Source: Dipteris shenzhenensis
Lineage: Eukaryota; Polypodiophyta; Polypodiopsida; Gleicheniales
Length of the DNA: 64,000 nucleotides
Direction: 5' to 3' (one strand)
Assembly (NCBI GenBank): GCA_047967505.1
Contig: CM106539.1
Positions 40,824 to 44,195 of this stretch are shown piece by piece. Position 1 is the stretch's first letter, and each line of letters starts with the position of its first letter. The translations under genes were made by a program, and so were the position numbers. Below the pieces are notes generated by a model. It made no database searches. It was not told the DNA's origin and saw only the letters and a list, made by a program, of their open reading frames with translations.

Positions 40824-40970
40824 AGTGATTTCCCTTTTTTTTCCCCGCAGTTGGCATTTCCTAAAGGTCTTGGTGCAGCTGCTGGAAGGCCAAGAGTACC
40901 TCCGAGTAGCCCTGTTGTGTTTGATGTGAGTTTAGAGTATGTCCCTGGTCTTGATGATGGTGAGGAATAA
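9531..40970 (+). CDS. FKBP16-3: FKBP-type peptidyl-prolyl isomerase, chloroplast lumen FKBP16-3-like (partial; 5 exons)
   Basis: Exons 9531-9614, 23975-24024, 38965-39013, 39138-39212 and 40851-40970 join in phase (0, 0, 2, 0, 0) into 125 residues ending EYVPGLDDGEE and TAA. Every intron begins GT and ends AG. The protein has the FKBP core: SGLQYKDIIVGNG, the VFD of the second exon, FRVGAGQVIKGLDEGIL, GGKRRLFIPG and PVVFDVSLEYV. The Trp at the base of the FKBP12 pocket is Leu (KGLDEG), so rotamase activity may be weak. FKBPs of this subgroup are lumenal chloroplast proteins. The transit and thylakoid signals should lie in exon(s) upstream of 9531, which I did not find. Introns are about 14.4, 14.9, 0.12 and 1.6 kb. 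The first two are filled with transposable elements. Assignment to FKBP16-3 over other lumenal FKBPs rests on family knowledge. Confidence 0.88.
9786..11021 (-). pseudogene. Copia-1 Gag (broken)
   Basis: Gag starts at Met 11021 (MAHQNQNEFQFGGLSQEDKL), followed by GTNYSLWSFMVRN and the UBN2 region (ARNDARVSFLKRELSN, GDSMSVHLTKLQDLRG) down to a stop at about 10470. Another segment follows in 10326-9784 with a basic linker and a CCHC zinc knuckle, CHYCKKPGHHIAEC (CX2CX4HX4C), which binds element RNA. Between them the UBN2 end is readable with at least one stop. The sequence ends soon after NTWYSGHI, where the protease would begin. Copia Gag forms the cytoplasmic particle. Confidence 0.85.
11066..11465 (-). 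repeat. TTTGGGGC-rich leader segment of Copia-1
   Basis: On the element strand this segment repeats the words TTTGGGGCTTTT and TTTTGCA many times, between the CCGTAC array and gag. The plus-strand relative shows the same at about 17160-17420. No ORF is evident. It is part of a long structured leader. Confidence 0.65.
11590..11985 (-). promoter_or_regulatory. GTACGG/CCGTAC array in Copia-1 leader
   Basis: By eye about 19 copies of GTACGG (CCGTAC on the element strand) lie within some 380 bp between the PBS and gag. Spacing is irregular (about 8-35 bp), so it is not a simple tandem repeat. The same array is in the leader of the related element at 16619-17050. CCGTAC contains the core of the SBP-box (SPL) binding consensus TNCGTACAA. 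The function is inference. Confidence 0.75.
12039..12050 (-). promoter_or_regulatory. Primer-binding site (initiator tRNA-Met)
   Basis: The minus strand reads TGGTATCAGAGC, the standard plant Copia primer-binding site, two bases after the LTR end. Confidence 0.9.
12053..12324 (-). repeat. 5' LTR of Copia-1
   Basis: A 272-bp LTR with TG...CA ends on the minus strand. It matches the LTRs at 16325-16523 and 19667-19899 in the GGTTAGGGGCACTTTTCCCTC and GACAAAACCTTA words. The end is fixed by the PBS two bases away. Confidence 0.85.
12325..12507. other. Spacer without recognisable feature
   Basis: A short stretch between the Copia-1 LTR and the G-run. It holds the words ACACAATTAATTAATTTG, and a TAATTAATTAATT word recurs near 12980. 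Confidence 0.4.
12508..12975 (+). repeat. G15 run and purine-only tract
   Basis: A run of 15 G (12508-12522) is followed, after about 120 bp of mixed sequence, by a purine-rich tract at about 12640-12940 composed of GGGA, GAGG and GGAG words, nearly free of pyrimidines on the plus strand. The open frames in it are products of composition. Confidence 0.9.
12980..13559 (-). pseudogene. Unrecognised coding-like fragments
   Basis: Two minus-strand frames look protein-like without matching a family I know. 13559-13302 encodes 85 residues (VDGCNMRNKHMSLRAGWDID, then HYGRGGLVGQVCGRHLKAIL). 13207-12980 encodes 75 residues (WYSPRLKALHVRTQNLWNVE). Between them 13310-13150 is readable in another frame (LEGDFRLYPMDDEGKILYDG). 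This suggests an older coding region broken by frameshifts, downstream of and on the same strand as the 404-codon ORF. It could be a captured host gene piece. Confidence 0.35.
13825..15039 (-). CDS. Unknown 404-residue ORF
   Basis: A long uninterrupted minus-strand frame inside intron sequence of the isomerase gene. I do not recognise the family. Visible features: a Cys cluster near residues 75-85 (GCCGEKCSNESS), an amphipathic, possibly coiled-coil stretch around residues 130-165 (MTQAEAVKQMGQQIGEQICE), a basic patch (MKTRDSKRKM), a His-rich segment (PLHHHIALNNYCSHHY) and an acidic patch (QDDDEKDVHG). No transmembrane segment or known catalytic motif is evident. The start is uncertain because several Met codons lie in the first 20 residues. 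It could be an exon of a captured host gene or part of an unclassified element. Its neighbours are Copia copies on both sides. Confidence 0.4.
   Translation of the reverse strand: MWRLRAMMPRAVMTNTEEAYENRYQITNENAFLSMLVMQSSHVTGMHAAEPCFRVMDDAFGCKTKIWLLSAADTKGCCGEKCSNESSSLNGYEQQKPNAVISGAPKGIPPSFAMHTLDGIRAKFMDALFVMLQRMTQAEAVKQMGQQIGEQICEKIGEVVHIAMHKMGKQPCFLTMGMGPQESPRLPQGCQRQTYIKGESEFERLSLHATLLKPTKEMHSFGTELNGGDGNQAKHADFRDNTRGQSPTTDSDMFMTTANDRSSIHKVNLKMTAKIMKTRDSKRKMAVVTVLKMSIIYFWQEPLHHHIALNNYCSHHYIGAQQQGNTYKQDDDEKDVHGSAVEGDQGCSWDEENLPQQKLRIVKDKGNQLLSKQGDLIGHDRQNIYYTTSKILPSLESLLVSSPL
15040..15600 (-). other. Region upstream of the 404-residue ORF
   Basis: Minus-strand frames at 15557-15360 (65 residues) and 15394-15209 (61 residues) overlap in different phases and lack recognisable motifs. 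They may be further broken pieces of the same coding block. I see no promoter motif I would defend. Confidence 0.25.
15600..15735 (+). repeat. G-run and degenerate CTAAC-rich tract
   Basis: A T-run followed by a G-run at about 15602-15616, then an array of variable CCTAAC/ACTAAC words at about 15640-15730. Confidence 0.7.
15770..15905 (+). repeat. Tandem duplication, unit about 67 bp
   Basis: The unit starting CATCTTGATTGCCTACTGG occurs twice in a row, near 15771 and 15843, with nearly identical sequence ending GGGGATTATACCTCC. Confidence 0.9.
15906..16324. other. No recognisable feature
   Basis: About 420 bp between the tandem duplication and the Copia-2 LTR. Short frames exist on both strands but none carries a motif. 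Confidence 0.4.
16325..16523 (+). repeat. 5' LTR of Copia-2
   Basis: Starts TGTTGTAATTATAGCC and ends TTTTCTCA just before the PBS-like TGGTAGCAGA. At 199 bp it is shorter than the 3' LTR through internal deletions. Confidence 0.8.
16528..16537 (+). promoter_or_regulatory. Degenerate primer-binding site
   Basis: TGGTAGCAGA resembles the TGGTATCAGA of the intact site at 12039-12050, with one substitution, at the expected distance from the LTR end. Confidence 0.65.
16619..17050 (+). promoter_or_regulatory. CCGTAC array in Copia-2 leader
   Basis: By eye about 11 copies of CCGTAC, one GTACGG and further CGTAC words lie in about 430 bp of untranslated leader. One site at 17044 reads TCCGTACAA, an exact match to the SBP-box consensus TNCGTACAA. 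The arrangement parallels 11590-11985 in the related element although the surrounding bases have diverged. Confidence 0.75.
17130..17440 (+). repeat. TTTGGGGC-rich leader segment of Copia-2
   Basis: Repeats of TTTGGGGCTTTTG and TTTGCAG words, matching in character and position the leader of Copia-1 (11066-11465). Confidence 0.65.
17650..17830 (+). pseudogene. Copia-2 Gag N-terminal remnant
   Basis: Starts MTQNNPNEVFGALT, then a stop and EDKLDGTNYFLWSFMVRNIL, clearly parallel to the Gag of Copia-1. The frame is lost soon after, and the rest of Gag, protease and integrase are deleted. Confidence 0.8.
18012..19049 (+). pseudogene. Copia-2 reverse transcriptase (RVT_2), broken
   Basis: 18012-18440 encodes the RT N-terminus (WMNAMQDELQSIEKNQTWNL, GTKWVFKVKRK, LVAKGYALKKGINYEETFA) and stops with TGA just after MAAHFD. 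The next frame from 18453 continues LDIKTAFLNGDLLEEVYIKQ, LYGLKQAPCTWY, the catalytic IIYVDDMLLTGS and LHFYLGIQ, and ends at 19049. A few stops are the only damage to RT. Copia RT copies element RNA in cytoplasmic particles. Confidence 0.92.
19050..19626 (+). pseudogene. Copia-2 RNase H domain, broken
   Basis: Across several stops the sequence reads SRYMHSPKTAHWQAVKRIFR, SKKQSTVATSSCEVEYMAAF, LTDSQSAIAVAKNIVFHART, KHIEVHYHYVREKLHA and VADIFTKALPREKFE, the standard Copia RNase H with the D-E-D set, ending LNLSPFGD at 19625. The PPT and 3' LTR follow within 45 bp. Confidence 0.88.
19667..19899 (+). repeat. 3' LTR of Copia-2
   Basis: Begins TGTTGGAATTATCGCC right after the G6 polypurine tract and ends TTTTTTCA. 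It shares ATTCATGG, GGTTAGGGGC, GACAAAACCTTAGGCTTG and CTCTCTTGCTCTCTCTTG with the 5' LTR. Confidence 0.85.
19943..20305. mobile_element. Tourist-like (PIF/Harbinger) MITE with TTA duplication
   Basis: The 363-bp element starts GGGCCTTAGCACATGG and ends CCATGTGCTAAGCCCC, imperfect terminal inverted repeats of about 16 bp. TTA flanks both ends (19940-19942 and 20306-20308), the classic PIF/Harbinger target-site duplication. Inside is a palindrome, CATCCTAGACCA then TGGTCTAGGATG, around 20005. There is no coding capacity. It sits directly after the Copia-2 LTR. Confidence 0.85.
20539..20551 (-). promoter_or_regulatory. Primer-binding site (initiator tRNA-Met)
   Basis: The minus strand reads TGGTATCAGAGTC, one base after the LTR end. 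Confidence 0.8.
20553..21004 (-). repeat. LTR with internal tandem duplication, PPT-LTR-PBS arrangement
   Basis: On the minus strand a TGGGGA purine word precedes TGTTTAAAAG at 21004, and the segment ends CTACA at 20553, followed by PBS TGGTATCAGAG (20551-20541). A unit of about 240 bp occurs twice (about 20553-20780 and 20795-21000), each with a (GA)n tract and a TATATAAGT promoter-like word. This would be a 3' LTR of one copy that is also followed by a primer site. Confidence 0.6.
21080..21155 (-). pseudogene. Copia Gag N-terminal fragment
   Basis: Minus-strand DAFGALAQEDKLDGTNY matches the Gag start of the two Copia copies above. Nothing of the rest of Gag or pol remains before the PPT and LTR at 21004. 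Confidence 0.75.
21160..21994. other. Copia leader remnant and unassigned sequence
   Basis: 21280-21500 has AAGCCCCAAAAT and GCAAA words, like the GGGGCTTT-rich leaders of the other Copia copies (minus orientation). From 21500 to 21994 I see no gene or clear repeat. Confidence 0.45.
21995..22983 (+). mobile_element. Solo LTR (copy B) with perfect 5-bp duplication
   Basis: A 989-bp LTR starting TGTTGGAAAGGTCACC and ending TTTCTAACA. It is flanked on both sides by TTTCT (21990-21994 and 22984-22988), so it is a complete solo LTR left by LTR-LTR recombination. It matches copy C (32618-33818) in its start, in GGGGGCTGCCACATGGGCAG and in GTGTGAGCTCCTGGGC. A CCTATATAAGG box near 22449 is a likely promoter. 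Confidence 0.9.
23040..23640 (+). repeat. Microsatellites and a short duplicated block
   Basis: (GT)n near 23290-23308 and a compound (GT)n(GA)n(G)n at 23565-23637. The words ATGAATGTAAATG and TTAATGCAA precede both, so the block appears duplicated about 275 bp apart. No gene is seen. Confidence 0.75.
23975..24024 (+). CDS. FKBP16-3: FKBP16-3-like exon (second visible)
   Basis: A 50-bp exon between TTGTTGCAG and GTGCCT encodes VAANYIAMVPSGKVFD plus two bases of the next Ser codon. The FD pair corresponds to the conserved pocket residues of FKBPs. It is isolated by 14-15 kb of intron on each side. Confidence 0.88.
24465..24572 (+). repeat. Tandem duplication of about 55 bp
   Basis: Two adjacent copies of a unit containing GACCCATGG, AGAACCTTATTGAAAGGAGG and GTGCCATGG. 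Confidence 0.85.
24816..25176. mobile_element. Tourist-like MITE with TTA duplication
   Basis: Starts GGGTAGGTTCACACCACC and ends GGTGGTGTGAACCAGGCC, forming terminal inverted repeats that extend into a C/G-rich stretch (CCCGCCCG against CGGGCGGG). TTA flanks both ends (24813-24815 and 25177-25179). The 361-bp length is close to the MITE at 19943-20305, but the terminal sequence differs. No coding sequence. Confidence 0.82.
25669..25985 (+). repeat. (CT)n and pyrimidine-rich repeats
   Basis: (CT)n at 25669-25706 followed by irregular CTCTACCCCG and CCCGCTC words to about 25985, including several CGTACC words. The two overlapping long frames here are compositional. Confidence 0.8.
26085..27213 (+). 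mobile_element. ORF1-only LINE derivative with (TC)n tail
   Basis: An ORF1 coding region is followed after about 60 bp by the LINE 3' end (TCCCATAGACCTCTTGGTCT, TTAATAGACTTTC) and a (TC)n tail of about 45 bp. No endonuclease or RT lies between them. The 3' words and ORF1 C-terminus match the LINE at 1733-6300, so this looks like a non-autonomous derivative that kept ORF1 and lost ORF2, comparable in layout to mammalian half-L1 elements. No target-site duplication was identified. Confidence 0.7.
26384..26977 (+). CDS. LINE ORF1-like RNA-binding protein
   Basis: The open frame of 197 residues has a short coiled-coil-like start (VKNLVHTEMQTAKQEVTVEF), an RRM-like core (NALKIRIGGLPDGWYKEDES, HAIITFNSRDIRIKVL) and the conserved C-terminal region (EELTKAQLKDKAKELAKVRA, KDGKWAVYRDRIALI). 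This order is that of L1-type ORF1 proteins, which coat element RNA. A frame at 26085-26278 just upstream (MASKAWPSLPSSSSKNPSTP) and the stretch to 26384 (VRELRMQLTDAIARIQVLEG) probably belong to the same protein and are separated by a stop and a frameshift. The true start may therefore be 26085. No stop interrupts the RRM and C-terminal part. Confidence 0.7.
   Translation: MQCLPLTPQLVSAVKNLVHTEMQTAKQEVTVEFDAKVNKADIQEEIKEHAARKDNALKIRIGGLPDGWYKEDESFNDTLAHIQTAMPTIDWTADADDNPDNPDDDTEARAVHIGQHNGHAIITFNSRDIRIKVLRQSHKLKGTKIWIAEELTKAQLKDKAKELAKVRAARKDGKWAVYRDRIALIREFKSKPKDSQS
27214..27480. other. No recognisable feature
   Basis: AT-rich sequence between the LINE tail and the Gag remnant. If the downstream element has a 5' LTR it should lie here, but none is visible. 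Confidence 0.4.
27500..28204 (+). pseudogene. Copia-type Gag, interrupted by hAT insertion
   Basis: Across several frames the sequence reads ALALIIGTTVDFVIPHIQII, ILKDLYERQYIP and, in the frame at 27798-28130, PLTFEELGPLLLHEEAREKL, a lysine-rich linker and the zinc knuckle CLYCDESSHFVKDC (CX2CX4HX4C). The last codons before the insertion (SSCVTKVRYA) continue after it at 31715 (DLQATMKMCDIEMW), so the hAT element landed inside this reading frame. Confidence 0.78.
28736..31270 (-). pseudogene. hAT transposase (BED finger, DUF659, hATC dimerisation domain), broken
   Basis: In order on the minus strand: a degenerate BED finger around 31120-31040 (CNFCAELHHGTFQRLQAHFS then GFGIGPC); a central segment 31067-30549; the DUF659/RNase H-like region 30535-29756 (LLGDGWSDVRKRNAYNILVS, VITDNGFNCVSMGRMLEDEF, WTPCASHSLDLAIEDM); 29613-29269 (WDWFNRPIHTVAHILHPLW); and the C-terminal hATC piece 29227-29042 (ERNWSTWALLHTKKRNRLST). 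An acidic tail ends at 28736. Gaps near 29645-29755 and 29230-29268 could be introns, but the join near 30550 needs a frameshift and the BED finger carries a stop, so the gene is probably inactive. The enzyme cuts and joins the element ends. Confidence 0.88.
31440..31565. promoter_or_regulatory. GTACGG cluster near the right end of the hAT element
   Basis: Four GTACGG words and several CACGGACGG/CTACGGG variants in about 120 bp, lying between the transposase 5' end and the subterminal repeats, that is in the probable promoter or leader of the transposase. Confidence 0.5.
31715..32617 (+). other. 3' internal region of the gag-bearing element
   Basis: After the duplicated GATATGCC the Gag frame continues for about 30 codons. 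The rest has short frames only (31962-32183, 32280-32657) and no pol motif. It ends in the purine tract GAGAGGGGG at 32609-32617. Confidence 0.5.
32609..32617 (+). promoter_or_regulatory. Polypurine tract
   Basis: GAGAGGGGG directly precedes the LTR start TGTTGGAAAAG, the expected site of plus-strand priming. Confidence 0.75.
32618..33818 (+). repeat. 3' LTR (copy C)
   Basis: About 1.2 kb, from TGTTGGAAAAGTCACC to TTTCTAGCA. It matches the solo LTR at 21995-22983 along both ends and is longer in the middle. A CCCTATAAAAGG box at about 33308 is the likely promoter TATA. The region downstream repeats the LTR end (see 33803-34070). Confidence 0.85.
33803..34070 (+). repeat. LTR-end segment duplicated at 198-bp spacing
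   Basis: About 67 bp beginning GGTTGATTTCTA(G/A)CAACC and ending CTCCCTCAACTTCCAC occurs at 33803-33869 and again at 34001-34067. The first copy contains the LTR end and about 50 bp beyond it. Confidence 0.8.
34071..34559. other. No recognisable gene
   Basis: Mixed sequence with short internal duplications around TTTTCAAAGAGGGGAAT (about 34240 and 34297). No coding motif. Confidence 0.4.
34560..34885 (+). repeat. Dispersed repeat R, second copy
   Basis: Matches blocks at 7255-7970 and the insert at 37739-37870. Shared words include GGCTGAGT, CCCTTCACCTCC, GATGCTCAAG, TAGTCCCTGCTATG and TTGAAACTGCACTATG. The start, ATGGCTGAGTATGCCC to GTGTAAG, reads as a short open exon-like piece, but there is no support that it is coding. 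Confidence 0.6.
34886..35360. other. No recognisable feature
   Basis: Intronic sequence of about 470 bp between repeat R and the LINE-2 tail. No ORF or repeat worth naming. Confidence 0.4.
35535..36968 (-). pseudogene. LINE-2 ORF2 remnants (endonuclease end, RT start, C-terminus)
   Basis: 36968-36700 reads LLERLDNFYVGDWTLYRGGS then MSNHSPVVL, the last endonuclease motif with SNH in place of SDH. 36634-36296 gives SSWARWVQQGDKMMKQFFQT, the usual linker before RT. Near 36030-35890 two frames together give an RT start (LPPLVLEQGVDLFDPERG). 35820-35400 contains ITAWDI, MVAIWQDIIYTLRSTWEHG and, near the end, ALIEGSFL. No catalytic RT motif is left. Confidence 0.7.
37739..37870. mobile_element. 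132-bp repeat-R insertion with 12-bp duplication
   Basis: TTATTATCGTCC lies on both sides (37727-37738 and 37871-37882). The insert between them matches one end of repeat R at 34745-34880. The 12-bp size suits a LINE-machinery (SINE-like) insertion. The left flank is a (GAAA)n tract resembling the tail of LINE-1. Confidence 0.6.
37883..38045 (+). repeat. G-rich low-complexity tract
   Basis: A run of GGGGGG, GGGGAGG and GGGAGC words, together with similar sequence at about 37600-37710. Purine-rich and G-quadruplex-prone. Confidence 0.75.
38476..38880 (-). pseudogene. LINE-2 ORF1 fragment with zinc knuckle
   Basis: The frame has DNQTKLDIVQESRFVLFRSA, VEISGLPGQYLRCRQMGHLT and RDCPHG. This is the plant L1 ORF1 knuckle, C-x2-C-x4-H-x4-C, with the first Cys changed to Tyr. 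The N-terminal third is not L1-like and may be in the wrong frame. ORF1 binds element RNA. Confidence 0.65.
38965..39013 (+). CDS. FKBP16-3: FKBP16-3-like exon (third visible)
   Basis: A 49-bp exon after GGTGTCAG and before GTTATT. With the two bases carried from the second exon it encodes SSLEKGAPYIFRVGAGQ. Confidence 0.9.
39138..39212 (+). CDS. FKBP16-3: FKBP16-3-like exon (fourth visible)
   Basis: 75 bp after TTCCCAG and before GTATGG, encoding VIKGLDEGILSMKVGG then KRRLFIPGP. It follows the third exon after an intron of only 124 bp, a sharp contrast with the two giant introns. Confidence 0.92.
39547..40188. mobile_element. Non-autonomous hAT-like element
   Basis: The right end TGAAACGTGTTTCAGCGTAA then CTATG closely follows the right end of the complete hAT element (TGAAACGTGTTTCATATGCA then ACTATG). 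The left end CATGGTTAGGGGAAAC is a diverged counterpart. Flanks TTCTGTAC (39539-39546) and TTTTGTGC (40189-40196) match at 6 of 8 positions, consistent with an aged 8-bp duplication. The interior has no transposase but contains a run of GGGCTGAA(A)GA repeats near 39760-39830. Confidence 0.65.
40280..40500 (+). repeat. tRNA-like SINE
   Basis: TTAGTGGTAGCATGCCC (40304-40320) resembles a polymerase III A box and GGGAGTTTGAACCTTG (40343-40358) a B box at the usual 25-30 bp spacing. No clear tail or target-site duplication was found, so the ends are approximate. Confidence 0.45.
40770..40823 (+). repeat. (TG)n(AG)n microsatellite next to a splice acceptor
   Basis: About 17 TG and 10 AG units, ending 27 bp before the last exon. 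The polypyrimidine tract (CCCTTTTTTTTCCCC) lies between them. Confidence 0.95.
40851..40970 (+). CDS. FKBP16-3: FKBP16-3-like last exon
   Basis: After CCCCGCAG the exon encodes LAFPKGLGAAAGRPRVPPSS and PVVFDVSLEYVPGLDDGEE with stop TAA at 40968-40970. It forms the last strand of the FKBP fold and an acidic C-terminus. Confidence 0.93.
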   Translation: MAFPKGLGAAAGRPRVPPSSPVVFDVSLEYVPGLDDGEE

Positions 40971-41580
40971 GTTCCAGCTTGCCCCTGTAGAATTGTGGGA
41001 GCTTTTGTATCCAGAGAATGGATCTTCTTCATTATTATAGCTCAATTCTTTCATTTATTGGTGGTGTAAAATTTGGAGATCCTCTATTTCCATTAAGTCA
41101 GGTCTTACTGAAAACTGCTTTGTGTGAGCAGCTCACATTTTCCTAGTGTTTAATTTTAATATCTTGACAGTTGTATATTGAGTATACCTGACGGATGAAG
41201 AAAGTGCTTATGGACTTGACTAGTTTGATCGATTGCAAACTTCAAACAGGAAAATATACACGATAACGTTTTCCACACTAGCAAGATAGCTTCACCTCAC
41301 CTAAATGTCGTAGATGCCAATACACCATGTGTCCTAAATTTTTTGAGCTTATTCGTCTTTTGGGTAGGTTCTTATCGCTGTGTAAAGCCTGCCAAAGTTG
41401 CATTAGTTATCTATGAGCCATGTTCTTGTTGCAAGAAAATGTTTTTTCTGGAACAGCTTATGTTTTATTGAAACCGTCCACCTCAAAGGGAGAACATTGT
41501 AGGGTAATTGTGAAGATATGGAATCAAGTTTCCCTGTTTTATCTAGCAGATTATCTCTGAACTACATGTGCTTGAATAGG

Positions 41581-41588
<8 letters not shown>
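40971..41588 (+). other. Probable 3' UTR and downstream flank
   Basis: Non-coding sequence after the stop codon. I find no canonical AATAAA close behind the stop. TTTAATTTTAATATC near 41150 is AT-rich enough to serve, but the transcript end cannot be fixed. Confidence 0.4.

Positions 41589-41622
<34 letters not shown>
41589..41622 (+). repeat. (GA)n microsatellite
   Basis: About 17 GA units downstream of the isomerase gene. Confidence 0.95.
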
Positions 41623-41625
<3 letters not shown>

Positions 41626-42141
41626 TATTAAGAGGGATTTCAGATGTGATTGAACCTGGAATGGGACAAATTATATAATGTGATTATTTTGAAAGGTTTG
41701 TTTAACATTTTTCACATTCTCTCAAATTCTCGATAGAGTTCATGTTTTCATGAAATTGTGGTCACCAAAATCCTTCTTTTGGGGTAGTCTTGTACTAAAA
41801 ATAGACAGTATGCGTAGCAATAGCATAATCAATTGACAATCTTTTGTGGCAAAATGCACCTTTCCTTTGTCCCCTCTTCCTATTCATCTTCCTCTTCCTC
41901 TTGGCATTTGTTTCTAGTCTTATTCTTATACATGCATTTCTTTGCGTATGGTTTCTCTTTTCAGATTCATTTTTCTTGCATACATGAGACTTACAAAGAA
42001 CTTTCACCACTTCATGAATTCTTTAAAAGGTCTTTCATACCTTTTCCTTGCATGGCATGGGTCTTGTTGCTCTCGGCCTTAAGTGCCTCAAGACTTTCAG
42101 TTTCTTAGAGCTTTTGTTCTCCTTTCATATTTGTATTTTAG

Positions 42142-42144
<3 letters not shown>

Positions 42145-42193
<49 letters not shown>

Positions 42194-42194
42194 G
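42145..42194 (+). repeat. (CT)n(CA)n microsatellite
   Basis: About 15 CT units followed by about 8 CA units. Confidence 0.95.
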
Positions 42195-42199
42195 CACGC

Positions 42200-43698
42200 T
42201 TGCTTACACGTCTTCCCGCTCGCCATCCATTCTTTATATATAGTTCCAATATTAATATAACTTTGTTACACTTTTTGCCATTTGATGCTTTGTATAAACC
42301 ATTTTTTTAAATTTGATGGGGGCAATTGGCTATGCATGACTTCTAATTTGTATAAATCGTTATTTTTTATTTTATTGTGGTAGTTAGTTATGCATTGCTT
42401 TAAATTGTTGTGTAGATTGCTATTTGTTATTTATCATGATAGTTGGTTATGCATTACCTCATACTTGGAACTCGAGTGATTTGAATACATGCGCACGTAG
42501 CATTGAATGCTATTTTTATGTAATGTATGAAATACACAATCTACTACATCTATCCACAACCACAATAATGTTATGTGTTTAGTGCTCTATTAGAGCTTGT
42601 TAAAGCTTGTGTAATACTCAAGGGCTCTCAAAAGAGCCTACCACCCATCTATAGGTTTTGTGTTATGCTCAATTGCAATTTGTGAATGCTCATGTCAAGG
42701 CTTGTCTTACTAGATGGGGCACTCTCTAGAATCCATCGCTAGGCCTAGTGATTGCAACATGGGATCCACTTGGGCACCATGTGTCCCACAGTTGAACCCT
42801 TTCCTTAGAAGTCCACTCATGCGCGTCCACTTGGACTCATTATTAATACTTTGCCTAGATATTTCATAGTTCCTACACCTTTTACCTTATGATTGTGAAC
42901 CACTAAAATATGGCCTTGTCATTTAATGTCTTGTCCTCATAAACACTGTTGAGCCCTCATGGTCCTTGCCTTTGCATAAGCCACAACCAAGGTCTCATCG
43001 ATACACTTATTTTTCCATCTATTGTTCCACTTGGCCACATGATCTAGTTACATTGTATGACATGTTCATTTTTCTTTTAAATGAAAGTTTATCTTTGGTT
43101 CATATGGTAAAGAAAATGGTTTCATTAAGTAGGACTTAACCTATAGATCACCACCATTGAACGTATCATTGTTTGTCATTTGAGCCTCATGAGATACCAT
43201 TTGGACATAGAAGTATAGCGTATAGATGATCCTAATGACTTGTTTCTTGCTTTTCATCATCTATGCCTTGAACCAATGTAAATATATTTATGTACTAACT
43301 CCATCATTAGGGAGACTCTAATGAGTAGGATTCTTTCAGCTATAACTTCTTAGTTTCAAATGTTAATGTTGCCTTTTGAGCAACTTGTCTTTGAATTTTT
43401 ATATATCATCACTTGGTCATATTTTGAGGTTCTCTGCCTGGAGTAGTACTCCAAAAAGAATGTCATGTGTTTTGTCTTTTGTAAATCACCTCTAGTCACC
43501 ATATGATGTAGGCCATGTGATATGTGTTTGGTCTATCCCAATTTTGTAAACCTTGACCTTGGGCACCTTTGCTAGCATGAGATCCTAGACACAAATTTAT
43601 CCTTGATCAACATGAGATGGCCATGTGTGACCACCATGAGATGGCATGAGAAACTATGAGACTAGATGTATCCTTGACATTGCGAGAGGCAAACCCTT
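42200..43698. other. AT-rich stretch without recognised gene
   Basis: No frame with a known motif. Because a PPT-like word and LTR follow, it may be a decayed retrotransposon interior, but I cannot identify any domain. Confidence 0.35.
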
Positions 43699-43709
43699 AA
43701 GGAGGGGTA

Positions 43710-44195
43710 TGTTGGGATAAGTATGGTCAAGGGCTTGCTGTAAGGTGCATGTGTGTATCTAGGGGAGTCACATGTGTGTGTGTGTGTGTGTGTGTGTTGT
43801 AGAAGCACACCTAGTGCTATGAGGTGTCTAGTGTGTGACCTAAGTGATGATGTATGTAAGCCAAAGGTTCCACATGGGAGGTTCCTTTGATTTAGGCCAG
43901 TCCCACTGATGTAGGGGCTGATTGCCACTGATATAGGGGAGGTGCCTACACCATCCTCTCTTTCTATATAATGGAGGACATTCCTTCATTCTAATACATG
44001 GTTTTTGCCTCACTTGAGCTCTCTCTCTTTGTGCCATGATGCATCTCTTCTACTCCACACTCTTCTACAGTCACATCACATGGCTTGGATTGTATCTATC
44101 TTGACATTTTTCACAATCCAAATCTTTGAAGAGGCTCTCTTTTGTGGTATTTTCTTGTGCATTTGTTTACATTTGCACTCCGGAGGTTGATAACA
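43710..44195 (+). repeat. LTR preceded by a polypurine tract
   Basis: AAGGAGGGGTA leads into TGTTGGGATAAG at 43710, and the segment ends GGTTGATAACA at 44195 (486 bp). CTATATAATGG at about 43964 is a promoter-like TATA, and a (TG)n tract lies at 43771-43797. The flanks do not match as a 5-bp duplication, which agrees with a 3' LTR rather than a solo LTR. Confidence 0.6.
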
